Both the position numbers and the translations under genes were made by a program. From positions 1,364,001-1,428,000 of the forward strand of contig NZ_CP014844.1 in NCBI RefSeq assembly GCF_001598055.1: a stretch of DNA of 64,000 nucleotides, written 5' to 3'. The notes beneath the pieces were generated by a model. The model was given only the letters and a program-made list of their open reading frames with translations. It was not told the origin of the DNA and ran no database searches. Below, piece after piece: positions 41,205 through 50,544 of the stretch. The DNA is from Cupriavidus nantongensis. GTDB taxonomy: Bacteria; Pseudomonadota; Gammaproteobacteria; Burkholderiales; Burkholderiaceae. How positions within the stretch are numbered: position 1 is the stretch's first letter; every line of letters begins with the position of its first letter.

Positions 41205-41984
41205 TCAGCGGTATTGCGGCTTGCGCTTCTCCAGGAAGGCACTGATGCCTTCGCCGCCGTCGGGGTGGTGCAGCGCGGCGACGAAGCTGTCGCGCTCGGC
41301 CAGCAGGTGCTCGGCGCGCGACGCGGTGGCGGCATGGTTGATCAGCGCCTTGATGCGGCCGACCGCGTGCGGCGACTGCCGCGCCAGGCCGGCTGCCAGG
41401 CGCAGCGCTTCGTCCAGCGCCTGGCCGGGCTCGGTGACGCGGTTGACCAGCCCGAACTGCGCCAGCCGGGCGGCGTCGACCGGCTGACCTTCCATCATCA
41501 GTTCGCTGGCCAGCGGCCGCGGCAGCGCGCGCGCGATCTCGTACGAGCCGCCGCCGTCGGGCGTCAGGCCCACCGAGACGTAGGCCATCACGAACTTCGC
41601 ATCGCTGGCCGCGACCACGAAGTCGCACGCCAGCACCACCGAGAAGCCCGCGCCCGCGGCCGCGCCTTCCACTGCCGCGATGATCGGCTTGGGAAAGGCG
41701 TGCAGCGACTCGATCCAGCCATTCAGCAGCGCGATGCTGGCGGCCTGCACCTCGGGCGGCTGGCTGCGGTTGCCGAGCAGCCGGTTCAGGTTGCCGCCGG
41801 CGCAGAACACGCCGTCGGCACCGGTGATGATGACCGCGCGCAGCGAGTCATCCGTAGCGGCCTGCGCCAGCGCCTGCTGCGAGGCCGCGTAGATGTCCGG
41901 GTGCAGCGCGTTGCGCGCCTCGGGGTTCGAGATGGTCAGCACCAGCGTCGAATCGACGCGGCGGGAAAGGAGCTGTGCGGGCAT
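41205..41984 (-). CDS. Crotonase-fold protein, alternative oxepin-CoA hydrolase type
   Basis: A 259-residue enoyl-CoA hydratase/isomerase-fold protein. The oxyanion-hole region is GVFCAGGNLNRLLGNRSQ. The two catalytic Glu of classical crotonase are replaced: the first region reads GAAAGAGFSVVLACD and the second FVMAYVSVGLTPDGGGS. The latter has an Asp after Pro, as in PaaG-like isomerases. The overall sequence resembles proteins named alternative-type oxepin-CoA hydrolase, which fits phenylacetate ring catabolism next to a PaaH-like gene. That assignment is by resemblance only. Confidence 0.8.
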   Translation of the reverse strand: MPAQLLSRRVDSTLVLTISNPEARNALHPDIYAASQQALAQAATDDSLRAVIITGADGVFCAGGNLNRLLGNRSQPPEVQAASIALLNGWIESLHAFPKPIIAAVEGAAAGAGFSVVLACDFVVAASDAKFVMAYVSVGLTPDGGGSYEIARALPRPLASELMMEGQPVDAARLAQFGLVNRVTEPGQALDEALRLAAGLARQSPHAVGRIKALINHAATASRAEHLLAERDSFVAALHHPDGGEGISAFLEKRKPQYR

Positions 41985-42040
41985 GGCGGGGGCTTGGTGG
42001 GGGCGGGCGTTGAGGCCGGGAAGCCAGGATGGCGGACCGG

Positions 42041-43567
42041 TTACTGCTCTTCGGCCAGCAGCGACAGGCCCAGGCCGGCACGGCGCCACAGCCACGGGCT
42101 CGGGCGGTAGCGCATGTCGCCGGTCAGCGCTTCCATGTTGCGCAGCGTCTCCAGCACCAGTTGCGGGCCGACGGCGTCGCCCAGTGCCAGCGGGCCCTTC
42201 GGATAGCCGAGGCCGAGGTTCACGGCGAGATCGATATCCGACGGTGTCGCGATGCGCTGCTGCGCGATATCGCTGGCGATATTGATGATGCAGCAGAGCA
42301 CGCGCTGGGCCACGAAGCCGGCCGAGTCGCGGATCACCGTGACCGGCACGCCGTCGCTGGCAAACAGGCCGTGCGCGGCGTCGCGCGCGGCGGCGCTGGT
42401 GGCCGGCGTGGTCATCAGCGTGCGGCGCTTGGTGGCCTCGAACGGCAGCAGCGTGTCGATGGCAACGGTGCGGGCCGGGTCCAGGCCCTGCTGCAGCGCG
42501 CTGGTGGTGGCGTCCAGGCCCAGCGGCGTGACGATGATCAGCGCCTCGGCCGACGGCTGGTTGCCGCCTTCCGGGGTCACGCCGAGTGCGCCCAGCAGCT
42601 TGGTCACCATGGCATGGCCGCGCTCGCTGACGTGGCTGACCCACACGCTCGACGGGCGCGCGGCCGGCACCGCGGCGGCGGCCGGCACCTGCTTCTGGCC
42701 ATCGGCGTAGGCGTAGAAGCCGGCGCCGGCCTTGCGCCCGATCAGCCCGCCGACCGCGCGGATCGCGGTGATCGGCGACGGACGGTAGCGCGGCTCCTGG
42801 TAGAACTGGTTGTAGATCGATTCCATCACCGGGTGCGACACGTCCAGCCCGGTCAGGTCCATCAGCTCGAACGGGCCCATGCGGAAGCCGGCCTGCTCGC
42901 GCATGATGTTGTCGATGTCGGCGAACCCGGCCACGCCTTCCTGCGCGACCTTCAGACCTTCGATATTCATGCCGCGGCCGGCATGGTTGACGATAAAGCC
43001 CGGCATGTCCTTGCAGCGCACCGGTGTATGGCCCATGCGGCGCGACAGCGCCATCAGCGCGTCGCCCACCGCCGGATTGCCCGACAGGCCGTCGATGACC
43101 TCGACCACCTTCATCAGCGGCACCGGGTTGAAGAAGTGATAGCCGGCGATGCGGCCGGGGTGCTTCGAGCCGACCGCGATCGCGGTGATCGAAAGCGACG
43201 ACGTGTTCGAGGCGATGATGGCGTCCTCGCGCACGATCGCTTCCAGCTTGGCGATCAGATCGCGCTTGACCTCGAGCTTCTCGACGATGGCTTCGAGCAC
43301 CATGTCGCAGCCGGCCAGGTCTTCCAGCGCGCCGCACGGCTTGACGCGGGCCAGCGTGGCCTCGGCGTCGGCGGCGCTGAGCTTGCCCTTGTCGGCGAGC
43401 CTGGCCAGCGTGTCCTGCAGGTACTTGCGCGCGGCTTCCACCGCCTGCGGGTTGGCGTCGTACAGGTTGACGGTCAGGCCTGCCTGCGCGGCGATCTGCG
43501 CGATGCCCCGGCCCATGGCGCCGGTGCCGACGATACCCAGCGTGTCGATGGTGAAAGTGCTCATCAT
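42041..43567 (-). CDS. paaH: 3-hydroxyacyl-CoA dehydrogenase, PaaH/PaaC-like
   Basis: A 508-residue NAD-dependent dehydrogenase. The Rossmann motif is GIVGTGAMGRGIAQIAAQAG near residue 11; the catalytic region is SNTSSLSITAIA and GYHFFNPVPLMKVVEVI (His). A 3HCDH C-terminal domain (around 190-285) is followed by a second copy near the end (DSAGFVAQRVLCCIINIA). The double-domain length matches PaaH/PaaC, which oxidise 3-hydroxyadipyl-CoA. Two adjacent ATGs (43567 and 43564) are possible. It is first of a four-gene minus-strand operon, with an operator-like site 24 bases upstream. Confidence 0.87.
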   Translation of the reverse strand: MMSTFTIDTLGIVGTGAMGRGIAQIAAQAGLTVNLYDANPQAVEAARKYLQDTLARLADKGKLSAADAEATLARVKPCGALEDLAGCDMVLEAIVEKLEVKRDLIAKLEAIVREDAIIASNTSSLSITAIAVGSKHPGRIAGYHFFNPVPLMKVVEVIDGLSGNPAVGDALMALSRRMGHTPVRCKDMPGFIVNHAGRGMNIEGLKVAQEGVAGFADIDNIMREQAGFRMGPFELMDLTGLDVSHPVMESIYNQFYQEPRYRPSPITAIRAVGGLIGRKAGAGFYAYADGQKQVPAAAAVPAARPSSVWVSHVSERGHAMVTKLLGALGVTPEGGNQPSAEALIIVTPLGLDATTSALQQGLDPARTVAIDTLLPFEATKRRTLMTTPATSAAARDAAHGLFASDGVPVTVIRDSAGFVAQRVLCCIINIASDIAQQRIATPSDIDLAVNLGLGYPKGPLALGDAVGPQLVLETLRNMEALTGDMRYRPSPWLWRRAGLGLSLLAEEQ

Positions 43568-43590
43568 TGGTCCCAAAAGTTGTGGTTAAA

Positions 43591-43607
43591 TTAGCACGAT
43601 CGTACGT
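43591..43607. promoter_or_regulatory. Operator-like site before the 3-hydroxyacyl-CoA dehydrogenase gene
   Basis: TTAGCACGATCGTACGT, containing the palindrome ACGATCGT. Its first 15 bases match 13 of 15 with TTAGCACGACCGTTC at 7653-7667. It lies between divergent genes (43567 minus, 43752 plus), close to the dehydrogenase start. A TetR-family repressor is the likely binder. Confidence 0.55.
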
Positions 43608-43751
43608 TTATTGCACCTTCCGCGACAGACCGGCAGGGCAGGCGGCGTGCGCTGATCGGCCAGCCGGTTCTCTGCAGACGCCGGATGGTCCACAATCCCC
43701 CGTTCCACGCGATGCGATGCGGGGACCCTTCCCATAACGGAGACAGACGAC

Positions 43752-44393
43752 ATGCTGAAGCTCTGCGGATTTGCCGCCAGCAACTACTACAACAAAGTGA
43801 AGCTGGCGCTGCTGGAAAAGAACGTGCCGTTCGAAGAGGTACTGGCCTGGATCGGCGAGACCGACCCGGCGGCCACGCCCGCGGGCAAGGTGCCCTACAT
43901 CATCACCGAATCCGGCCCGCTGTGCGAGTCCGAGGCCATCGCCGAATACGTCGAAGCGGCCTATCCGCAGACGCCGCTGCTGCCGGCTGACCCGTACCAG
44001 GCGGCCAAGGTGCGCGAAATCATCGTGTTCCTGGAGCTCTACCTGGAGCTGACCGCGCGCGAGCTGTACCCGGAGGCTTTCTTCGGCGGCAAGGTCAGCG
44101 ACGGCGTCAAGGAGCGCCAGCACAAGCTGCTGAGCCGCTATATCCCCGCCTTCGCCAGCCTGGCGAAGTTCTCGCCGTACATCGCCGGCGACCGCTTCAC
44201 GCTGGCCGATTGCGCTGCCGCGGTGCACCTGCCGCTGGTGTCGTCGTGCACCAAGATTATCTACGGCACCGACATGCTGGCGGACCTGCCGGTCAAGGAC
44301 TACCTGAAGACGCTGTCGCAGCGCGAGTCGGTGCAGAAGGTCAATGCGGACCGCAAGGCGAATACGGAATTGATGATGAGTCGGAGGAAGTAA
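43752..44393 (+). CDS. Glutathione S-transferase family protein
   Basis: A 213-residue two-domain GST. The N-terminal thioredoxin fold has LCGFAASNYYNKVKLALLEK, then GKVPYIITESGPLCESEAIAEYV (cis-Pro and Glu-Ser glutathione contacts). The C-terminal helical domain has YIAGDRFTLADCAAAVHLPL. It is not of the Nu class seen at 32212. GGAGACAGACG precedes the ATG. It is divergent from the acyl-CoA operon; no substrate is evident. Confidence 0.87.
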   Translation: MLKLCGFAASNYYNKVKLALLEKNVPFEEVLAWIGETDPAATPAGKVPYIITESGPLCESEAIAEYVEAAYPQTPLLPADPYQAAKVREIIVFLELYLELTARELYPEAFFGGKVSDGVKERQHKLLSRYIPAFASLAKFSPYIAGDRFTLADCAAAVHLPLVSSCTKIIYGTDMLADLPVKDYLKTLSQRESVQKVNADRKANTELMMSRRK

Positions 44394-44448
44394 GCGCAGG
44401 CGGCTAGCGTTGCGCCAGCGATGGCAAGAGCCACGGTCCGTAGTGGAA

Positions 44449-44490
44449 GCTCCCCTCTCCCGCGCGCGGGAGAGGGGTGGGGGAGAGGGC
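44449..44490. repeat. REP-like palindrome, first of an inverted pair
   Basis: GCTCCCCTCTCCCGCGCGCG, then GGAGAGGGGTGGGGGAGAGG. It is paired with the opposite copy at 44534 downstream of the GST gene. The two are also linked by the short inverted repeat GGAAGCTCC / GGAGCTTCC. Confidence 0.8.
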
Positions 44491-44533
44491 CGGAGCTTCC
44501 ACGAAGTCAGGCGCGTCGTGCTTGGCGTACGCC

Positions 44534-44582
44534 TGCCCTCTCCCCCGGCCCCTCTCCCGCAAGCGGGAGAGGGGAGCAAACC
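44534..44582. repeat. REP-like palindrome, second of an inverted pair
   Basis: GCCCTCTCCCCCGGCCCCTC, then TCCCGCAAGCGGGAGAGGGG and AGCAAACC. This is the best-conserved full copy in the window and serves as the reference for the interrupted copy around the IS110 element. Confidence 0.85.
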
Positions 44583-44613
44583 GCCTGCTGGGCGAAAGCC
44601 CTCAGCTGCAAAG

Positions 44614-44637
44614 ACGCCCGCGGTCAGCGGGCGTTTT
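44614..44637. terminator. Terminator between convergent genes
   Basis: ACGCCCGC (44614-44621) and GCGGGCGT (44627-44634) with a five-base loop, then TTT. It lies between the GST and aminotransferase genes and can serve both. Confidence 0.75.
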
Positions 44638-44646
44638 AGTTTCACT

Positions 44647-45819
44647 TCAAAGCTTCGCCAGCCGCTCCAGCGCCAGCGCCAGTGTTTCTTCCTTCTTCGC
44701 AAAGCAGAACCGCACCACGCCCGATTCGCGCGGCTGCGAGTAGAAGGCCGAGACCGGAATCGCGGCCACGCCGATCTCGCGCGTCAGCCACATGGCGAAG
44801 TCGGCCTCGCTCAGGTCCGAGATCGCGGAATAATCGACGCACTGGAAATACGTGCCGTCCGACGGCAGCAGCTTGAAGCGCGAGCCCGCCAGCCCGGCGC
44901 GGAAGAAATCGCGCTTGGCCTGGTAGAACGCCGACAGCTGCAGGTAGGGCGCGGCGTCGGCCATATAGTCGGCGAGGCCGTGCTGCACCGGCGTATTCAC
45001 CGTGAACACGTTGAACTGGTGCACCTTGCGGAACTCGGCCATCAGCGCGGCGGGCGCGGCGACGTAGCCGACCTTCCAGCCGGTCACGTGATAGGTCTTG
45101 CCGAAGCTCGAGATGACGAAGCTGCGGCGCGCCAGCTCGGGATGGCGCGACACCGATTGATGCTGCTGGCCATCGTAGACCATATGCTCGTAGACCTCGT
45201 CCGACAGCAGCAGGATGTCGGTGCCGGCCAGGATCTGCGCCAGCTGGTCCATGTCGCCCGCGCGCCAGATCGTGCCGGTAGGGTTGTGCGGCGTGTTGAC
45301 GAGGATCATGCGCGTGCGCGGCGTGATCGCGGCGGCGAGCTTGTCGAAGGGCACGCGGAACGCCGGCGCTTCCAGCGCGACCGGCACCGCGGTGGCACCG
45401 GCCAGTTCGATCGCCGGCAGGTAGCTGTCGTAGCACGGCTCCAGCACGATCACTTCGTCGCCCGGATGCACCGCGCACAGGATCGCGGTCAGGATGCCTT
45501 GCGTGGCGCCAGCGGTGACAGTGATCTCGGTGTCCCAGCTGTACTGGTGGCCATACAGGCTGGCGATCTTGGCGGCGATGGCCTGGCGCAGCCGCGGCAC
45601 GCCCGCCATCGGCGGGTACTGGTTATGGCCGGCGCGCATGGCAGCGGCCACGGCATCGACGATGCTCGGGTCGCAGTCGAAGTCCGGGAAGCCCTGGCCC
45701 AGGTTGACCGCGTTCTTTTCGGCGGCGAGCGCCGACATCACGGTGAAGATGGTGGTGCCGACGTTGGGCAGGCGCGACGGCGGCGGCGTCAGTGGGGCGA
45801 GCGTGGTGTCTGCGGACAT
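44647..45819 (-). CDS. ybdL: Class I/II aminotransferase, methionine aminotransferase-like
   Basis: A 390-residue PLP-dependent aminotransferase. The PLP lysine is in SSFGKTYHVTGWKVGYV (about residue 243); NTPHNPTGTIW and LSDEVYEHMVYDGQQH supply other cofactor contacts. The N-terminal NAVNLGQGFPDFDCDPSIVD is typical of the YbdL/kynurenine aminotransferase branch, which transaminates methionine and aromatic amino acids. It stands alone on the minus strand. Confidence 0.87.
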   Translation of the reverse strand: MSADTTLAPLTPPPSRLPNVGTTIFTVMSALAAEKNAVNLGQGFPDFDCDPSIVDAVAAAMRAGHNQYPPMAGVPRLRQAIAAKIASLYGHQYSWDTEITVTAGATQGILTAILCAVHPGDEVIVLEPCYDSYLPAIELAGATAVPVALEAPAFRVPFDKLAAAITPRTRMILVNTPHNPTGTIWRAGDMDQLAQILAGTDILLLSDEVYEHMVYDGQQHQSVSRHPELARRSFVISSFGKTYHVTGWKVGYVAAPAALMAEFRKVHQFNVFTVNTPVQHGLADYMADAAPYLQLSAFYQAKRDFFRAGLAGSRFKLLPSDGTYFQCVDYSAISDLSEADFAMWLTREIGVAAIPVSAFYSQPRESGVVRFCFAKKEETLALALERLAKL

Positions 45820-45896
45820 AGAGCGCGAGTCAATGCAGTGGGAACGGTAGGCGGTCAGGCGTGCGGCGGCGCAGGGCGGCGCCGCGAGCCGCCATT

Positions 45897-46445
45897 CTAA
45901 AGCGGATCGGCGGCCGTGGCCGGGCCCAGCGCGGCCAGCCAGGCGCCGAATGCCGGCGGCGTCATCACTTCCACGCCGCTGCTGCGGCGCAGGCGGCTGC
46001 GCAGCTTGAGCACGGCCTTGTCCTTCGACACCAGGCAGGCGGCGCCGGCAAAGTGGGCCAGCTCGACGAACTTCTGGTCATCCGTGTCCTTGCAGCGCGG
46101 CAGGCGGATCGCATCGCAGTCGGCCTGCGGCGGCGGCGCTTCGAGACTGGCGAGGCGGTCGACGGTGGCCAGCGCGGCGCCGATATCGACTTCAAAACGG
46201 GCAAATTGCGGATAGGCCAGCACCCGGCGCAGTTCCTCGCGGCAGTCGGCGCGGATCACCGGGGCGATGGTGCCGGCTTCCAGCGCGGCGCGGATCGGCT
46301 CGACATGCGGGTCCTGGAACACCAGCAGGTCCACCCAGATATTGGAGTCGAGCACCACGCGCGGCGCGGATGTGATGCCGGCGGGGCGGCCGGCGTCCCC
46401 GGCAGTGCCGGCGGGCGGGATGGTTGCGGTGGTGTCGAGGCGCAT
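45897..46445 (-). CDS. PIN-domain protein (putative toxin family, COG1569-like)
   Basis: A 182-residue protein with a PIN-like nuclease domain. The acidic residues are visible in [14 protein letters not shown] (Asp33 region), the Glu in [13 protein letters not shown] and the Asp pair in [15 protein letters not shown], ending with [16 protein letters not shown]. The first 28 residues look like a linker. No antitoxin-like gene is adjacent: the upstream side is the divergent yaaA gene and the downstream side the aminotransferase. It could be a stand-alone RNase. Confidence 0.82.
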   Translation of the reverse strand: MRLDTTATIPPAGTAGDAGRPAGITSAPRVVLDSNIWVDLLVFQDPHVEPIRAALEAGTIAPVIRADCREELRRVLAYPQFARFEVDIGAALATVDRLASLEAPPPQADCDAIRLPRCKDTDDQKFVELAHFAGAACLVSKDKAVLKLRSRLRRSSGVEVMTPPAFGAWLAALGPATAADPL

Positions 46446-46494
46446 TCGCTACAATCTGGGCTTGTTTGTCCTTGGCTACTGCCGCGATTTTGCC

Positions 46495-47280
46495 ATGCTC
46501 ATCGTTTTGTCTCCCGCCAAGTCGCTGGACTACGAGACTCCCGCCCGCATCAAGTCCCACACGCTGCCGCGCTTTATCGACCGTTCCGCCGCGCTGATCG
46601 AGCGCCTGCGCCGGCTCGCGCCGCAGGACGTGGGCGCGCTGATGGACATCTCCGACAAGCTCGCGGTGCTCAACGTGACGCGCTACGCCGACTGGTCGCC
46701 GAACTTCACCGCGGCCAACAGCAAGCAGGCGGTGCTGGCCTTCAACGGCGATGTCTACGACGGCCTCGACGCGAAATCGCTGTCGGCCGACGAGCTTGGC
46801 TTTGCGCAGAAGCACCTGCGCATCCTGTCCGGCCTGTACGGCGTGCTGCGCCCGCTCGACTGGATGCAGCCGTACCGGCTCGAAATGGGCACGCGCCTGG
46901 ACAATGCCGCCGGCAAGGACCTGTACGCGTTCTGGGGCGACGACGTCACGCAGCTGCTCAACGCCGACATGGCGCAGCTCAAGCAGGAAGGCGCGCCGGT
47001 GCTGGTCAACCTGGCCTCGGAAGAGTATTTCAAGGTGGTGCGGCCCAAGGTGCTGCAGGCGCGCATCGTCACGCCGGTGTTCGAGGACTGGAAGGGCGGC
47101 CGCTACAAGATCATTTCGTTCCACGCCAAGCGGGCGCGCGGCACCATGGCGCGCTACGCCGTGACGCACCGCGTGACCGAGCCGGACAAGCTCAAGCGCT
47201 TCGCCGAAGATGGCTATGCCTTCGACCAGGCGGCCTCGGACGCGACCCGCTGGGTGTTCCGCCGTCGCCTCGAAGACTGA
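46495..47280 (+). CDS. yaaA: Peroxide stress protein YaaA
   Basis: A 261-residue member of the YaaA/DUF328 family, which protects against hydrogen peroxide by limiting free iron and DNA damage. It has the diagnostic [14 protein letters not shown] start, [20 protein letters not shown] and [11 protein letters not shown], plus the C-terminal [16 protein letters not shown]. The frame is open further upstream, but ATG 46495 gives the family length. It is 49 bases from the divergent PIN gene start. Confidence 0.94.
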   Translation: MLIVLSPAKSLDYETPARIKSHTLPRFIDRSAALIERLRRLAPQDVGALMDISDKLAVLNVTRYADWSPNFTAANSKQAVLAFNGDVYDGLDAKSLSADELGFAQKHLRILSGLYGVLRPLDWMQPYRLEMGTRLDNAAGKDLYAFWGDDVTQLLNADMAQLKQEGAPVLVNLASEEYFKVVRPKVLQARIVTPVFEDWKGGRYKIISFHAKRARGTMARYAVTHRVTEPDKLKRFAEDGYAFDQAASDATRWVFRRRLED

Positions 47281-47318
47281 CCACGGGTCCTGAACCCATC
47301 GCCACGAGACCGCCAGCC

Positions 47319-48452
47319 ATGCTGCATATCTCTTCGCATTTCGATTCCGGAGCCATCGAGGTCGAGGCGCTCGACCGCGCCGACGATATCCGCCTGCGCA
47401 TCCGTGCCGATTCGCATGCCGACTTCCGCCAGTGGTTCCACTTCCGTTTGCAGGGCGCGGCCGGGCAGGCCTGCCGCATGCATTTCCTGAACGCGGGCGA
47501 CTGCACCTATCCGGACGGCTGGCGCGACTACCGCGCGGTGGCGTCGTACGACCGCGCCAACTGGTTCCGCGTGCCGACGCGTTTCGACGGCCAGGTGATG
47601 ACCGTGGAAGTCACGCCCGAGCACGACAGCATCTGGTTCGCGTATTTCGAGCCGTATCCGGATGAGCGCCACCTGTCGTTGCTGGCAAGCTGCCAGCGCT
47701 CGCCGCTGGCGCGGCTGTCGCACCTGGGCAGCACCGTCGACGGCCGCGACATGACGCGCGTCACCATCGGCGAACCCGGTCCGGGCAAGTCCACCATCTG
47801 GATGATCGCGCGCCAGCACCCGGGCGAGAGCATGGCCGAGTGGTTCGTCGAAGGCGTGCTGCAGCGGCTGACCGGCACCGGCATGTGGGCGGGCGACCCG
47901 GTCGCGCGCAAGCTGCTCGAGCGCGCGGTGTTCCATATCGTGCCGAACATGAACCCCGACGGCTCGGCGCGCGGCAACCTGCGCACCAACGGCGCCGGTG
48001 CCAACCTGAACCGCGAGTGGATGGCGCCGAGCCCGGAGTCCAGCCCCGAGGTCTACCACGTGCGCCGCGCGATCGAGGCCAGCGGCTGCGACATGTTCTT
48101 CGATATCCACGGCGACGAGGGCCTGCCGTACAACTTCGTCGCCGGCAGCGAGATGCTGCCGGGCTTCACCGAAGCGCGCCGGCGCGAGCAGCAGCGCTTT
48201 ATCGAGGCCTTCAAGCGGGCCTCGCCGGATTTCCAGGACGTGCATGGCTATGCGGCCAGCAAGTACAACGCCGACGCGCTCAAGCTGGCGTCGAAGTACA
48301 TCGGCCATACCTACGGCTGCCTGGCGCTGACGCTGGAGATGCCGTTCAAGGACAACGCCGACCTGCCGGATCCGGCGGTGGGATGGAATGGCGCGCGCAG
48401 CGCGCTGCTGGGAACGGCGATGCTGCAGGCGATATTGGATTACCTGGGCTGA
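47319..48452 (+). CDS. M14-family zinc carboxypeptidase (cytosolic carboxypeptidase-like)
   Basis: A 377-residue protein. An N-terminal beta domain (about 1-125) precedes the M14 catalytic domain. Zinc ligands are in ARQHPGESMAEWFVEG (His-x2-Glu, about residue 167) and DIHGDEGLPYNF (His, about 263), with NMNPDGSARGN and ANLNREW between. A late Glu (LALTLEMPFKDN) is the catalytic base. This layout matches the bacterial cytosolic carboxypeptidase branch related to Nna1. The substrate is unknown. It follows yaaA by 38 bases. Confidence 0.88.
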   Translation: MLHISSHFDSGAIEVEALDRADDIRLRIRADSHADFRQWFHFRLQGAAGQACRMHFLNAGDCTYPDGWRDYRAVASYDRANWFRVPTRFDGQVMTVEVTPEHDSIWFAYFEPYPDERHLSLLASCQRSPLARLSHLGSTVDGRDMTRVTIGEPGPGKSTIWMIARQHPGESMAEWFVEGVLQRLTGTGMWAGDPVARKLLERAVFHIVPNMNPDGSARGNLRTNGAGANLNREWMAPSPESSPEVYHVRRAIEASGCDMFFDIHGDEGLPYNFVAGSEMLPGFTEARRREQQRFIEAFKRASPDFQDVHGYAASKYNADALKLASKYIGHTYGCLALTLEMPFKDNADLPDPAVGWNGARSALLGTAMLQAILDYLG

Positions 48453-48467
48453 GGCATCGGCTTGCTG

Positions 48468-48482
48468 GTGGTTTTCTCCCCT
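48468..48482. repeat. Left fragment of the REP-like element split by IS110
   Basis: GTGGTTTTCTCCCCT matches the left arm of the REP-like family up to the CT at 48481-48482. The rest resumes at 49694. Removing 48483-49695 restores an intact palindrome. Confidence 0.75.
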
Positions 48483-48572
48483 TGTATGTTCTCGGAACGT
48501 TGTTCTGAAGGCATTCAAGAAGAGTAGCGACCGGCAGAGTCGTCAATGTAGGATTGCTTGTTTTTCGTGGTT

Positions 48573-48636
48573 GGTGCGCCAAACCTGAAACCCCTCAGAG
48601 TTCGCAGCTCGTGGGAGAGCACTTGGTCAACGCACC
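48573..48636 (+). ncRNA. Candidate IS110 bridge RNA, target-binding loop
   Basis: A stem GGTGCG-CCAA (48573-48582) pairs with TTGG (48623-48626) and, after four bulged bases, CGCACC (48631-48636). It encloses an internal loop. The 5' arm has CCCCT (48591-48595), the same sequence as the left target half with its CT core. The 3' arm has GTGGGAGAG (48611-48619), which pairs with CTCTCCCGC of the right target half with one G-U. A short apical hairpin (GAG/CTC) separates the arms. The order left guide then right guide fits known IS110 bridge RNAs. The full RNA probably extends to about 48520-48680. Confidence 0.65.
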
Positions 48637-48661
48637 GGCCCGTTCTATCCAATTCGTGTAA

Positions 48662-49678
<1,017 letters not shown>

Positions 49679-49693
49679 CTTTAAACACAGTTG

Positions 49694-49735
49694 CTCTCCC
49701 GCTTGCGGGAGAGGGGCAGGGGGTGAGGGCAGGCG
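49694..49735. repeat. Right fragment of the REP-like element split by IS110
   Basis: CTCTCCCGCTTGCGGGAGAG, then GGGCAGGGGGTGAGGGC. It continues the copy interrupted at 48482, with the shared CT at the junction. Confidence 0.8.
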
Positions 49736-49767
49736 CATGGCAAGCATGATGCGCTTGCACGGAGGCC

Positions 49768-50544
49768 CTACTGCTTCTTCTTGCTCTTGCTGCCCGCCTT
49801 CGCCGATGTCGACTTGGTCGAAGAGGACTTCACCGACTTCGATGCCGAAGCCTTGCCCGACTTCGACGCCGTGCTTTTGCCCTTGGCCGCCTTGCGGCTC
49901 TTGCTGGCCGAGGTGCGCGTGGCGGTGGGCACCGCCGGTGCGGCGGCGGGCTCGCTGATGGTGGCGCCGCTGCTGTCGAGCAGCTCGTACGCCAGCATCA
50001 TGCCGTCGTCATAGCCGCAGCGCACCTTGACCGGCTGCCAGTCGTCGCTGCCCTTGCGCTTGTGCGCGGTGGCGGCGAAGGTGACCACCGAGCTGACCGG
50101 CACCGCCTGCTTGCCCGGCGAGAAACGCCCGCTCCAGGGTTCGGTGGTGGCTTGCCCGGCGGCGAGCGCGCCGGTGGGGATCTTCAGCGCATCGTAGGTG
50201 GCCGAGCGCGGCACCACCCAGCTGGCGTGCGCGGCGCAGTCGGCCACGTCGCTGCTGGCGTTCTCGGTCTTCATCAGCTGTTCGCGCATGCGCGCGCGGT
50301 ACTCGGACAGGCTGACGCGGCCGCGGTCGGGCAGGTTGATGGTCTTGGTGGGAGGCGAAGCGGAGGCTGCCGGGGCGGGGACAGCGGCGGGGCGGGCTGG
50401 GACCGGTGCGGGTGTGGCGGTTGCAGGAGCGGGCGCCGGGGTGGCGGCGGTGCCGGCGGCTTCGTCCGGCAGGTTGGCGCAGCCTGCCAGCGCGATCGCA
50501 CCGGCTACGGCGGCGGCCACCATGCGCAGCCGGCTGCCGAGCAT
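49768..50544 (-). CDS. Lipoprotein with histone H1-like Lys/Ser/Ala tail
   Basis: A 258-residue protein. A lipobox (IALAGC, about residue 22) follows a short signal; a Pro/Ala-rich linker spans about residues 30-70. A globular region with two Cys (VADCAAHASWVVP, VKVRCGYDDGMML) follows. The last 60 residues consist of repeated Ser-Lys, Ala-Lys and Thr-Ser units ending SKSKKKQ. The central part may be a BspC-type domain known in Burkholderiaceae, but I am not sure. The frame continues upstream to 50679; ATG 50544 gives a proper signal. Confidence 0.72.
   Translation of the reverse strand: MLGSRLRMVAAAVAGAIALAGCANLPDEAAGTAATPAPAPATATPAPVPARPAAVPAPAASASPPTKTINLPDRGRVSLSEYRARMREQLMKTENASSDVADCAAHASWVVPRSATYDALKIPTGALAAGQATTEPWSGRFSPGKQAVPVSSVVTFAATAHKRKGSDDWQPVKVRCGYDDGMMLAYELLDSSGATISEPAAAPAVPTATRTSASKSRKAAKGKSTASKSGKASASKSVKSSSTKSTSAKAGSKSKKKQ

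Noticed and set aside
39108..44582. Paired repeats as a CRISPR array
   Set aside because: Units are palindromic, in opposite orientation and only in pairs, with no regular spacers and no cas genes.
49768..49960. Simple DNA repeat array at the 3' end of the lipoprotein gene
   Set aside because: The repetition is at the protein level (Ser/Lys/Ala codons) and is irregular in DNA; it belongs to the coding sequence.
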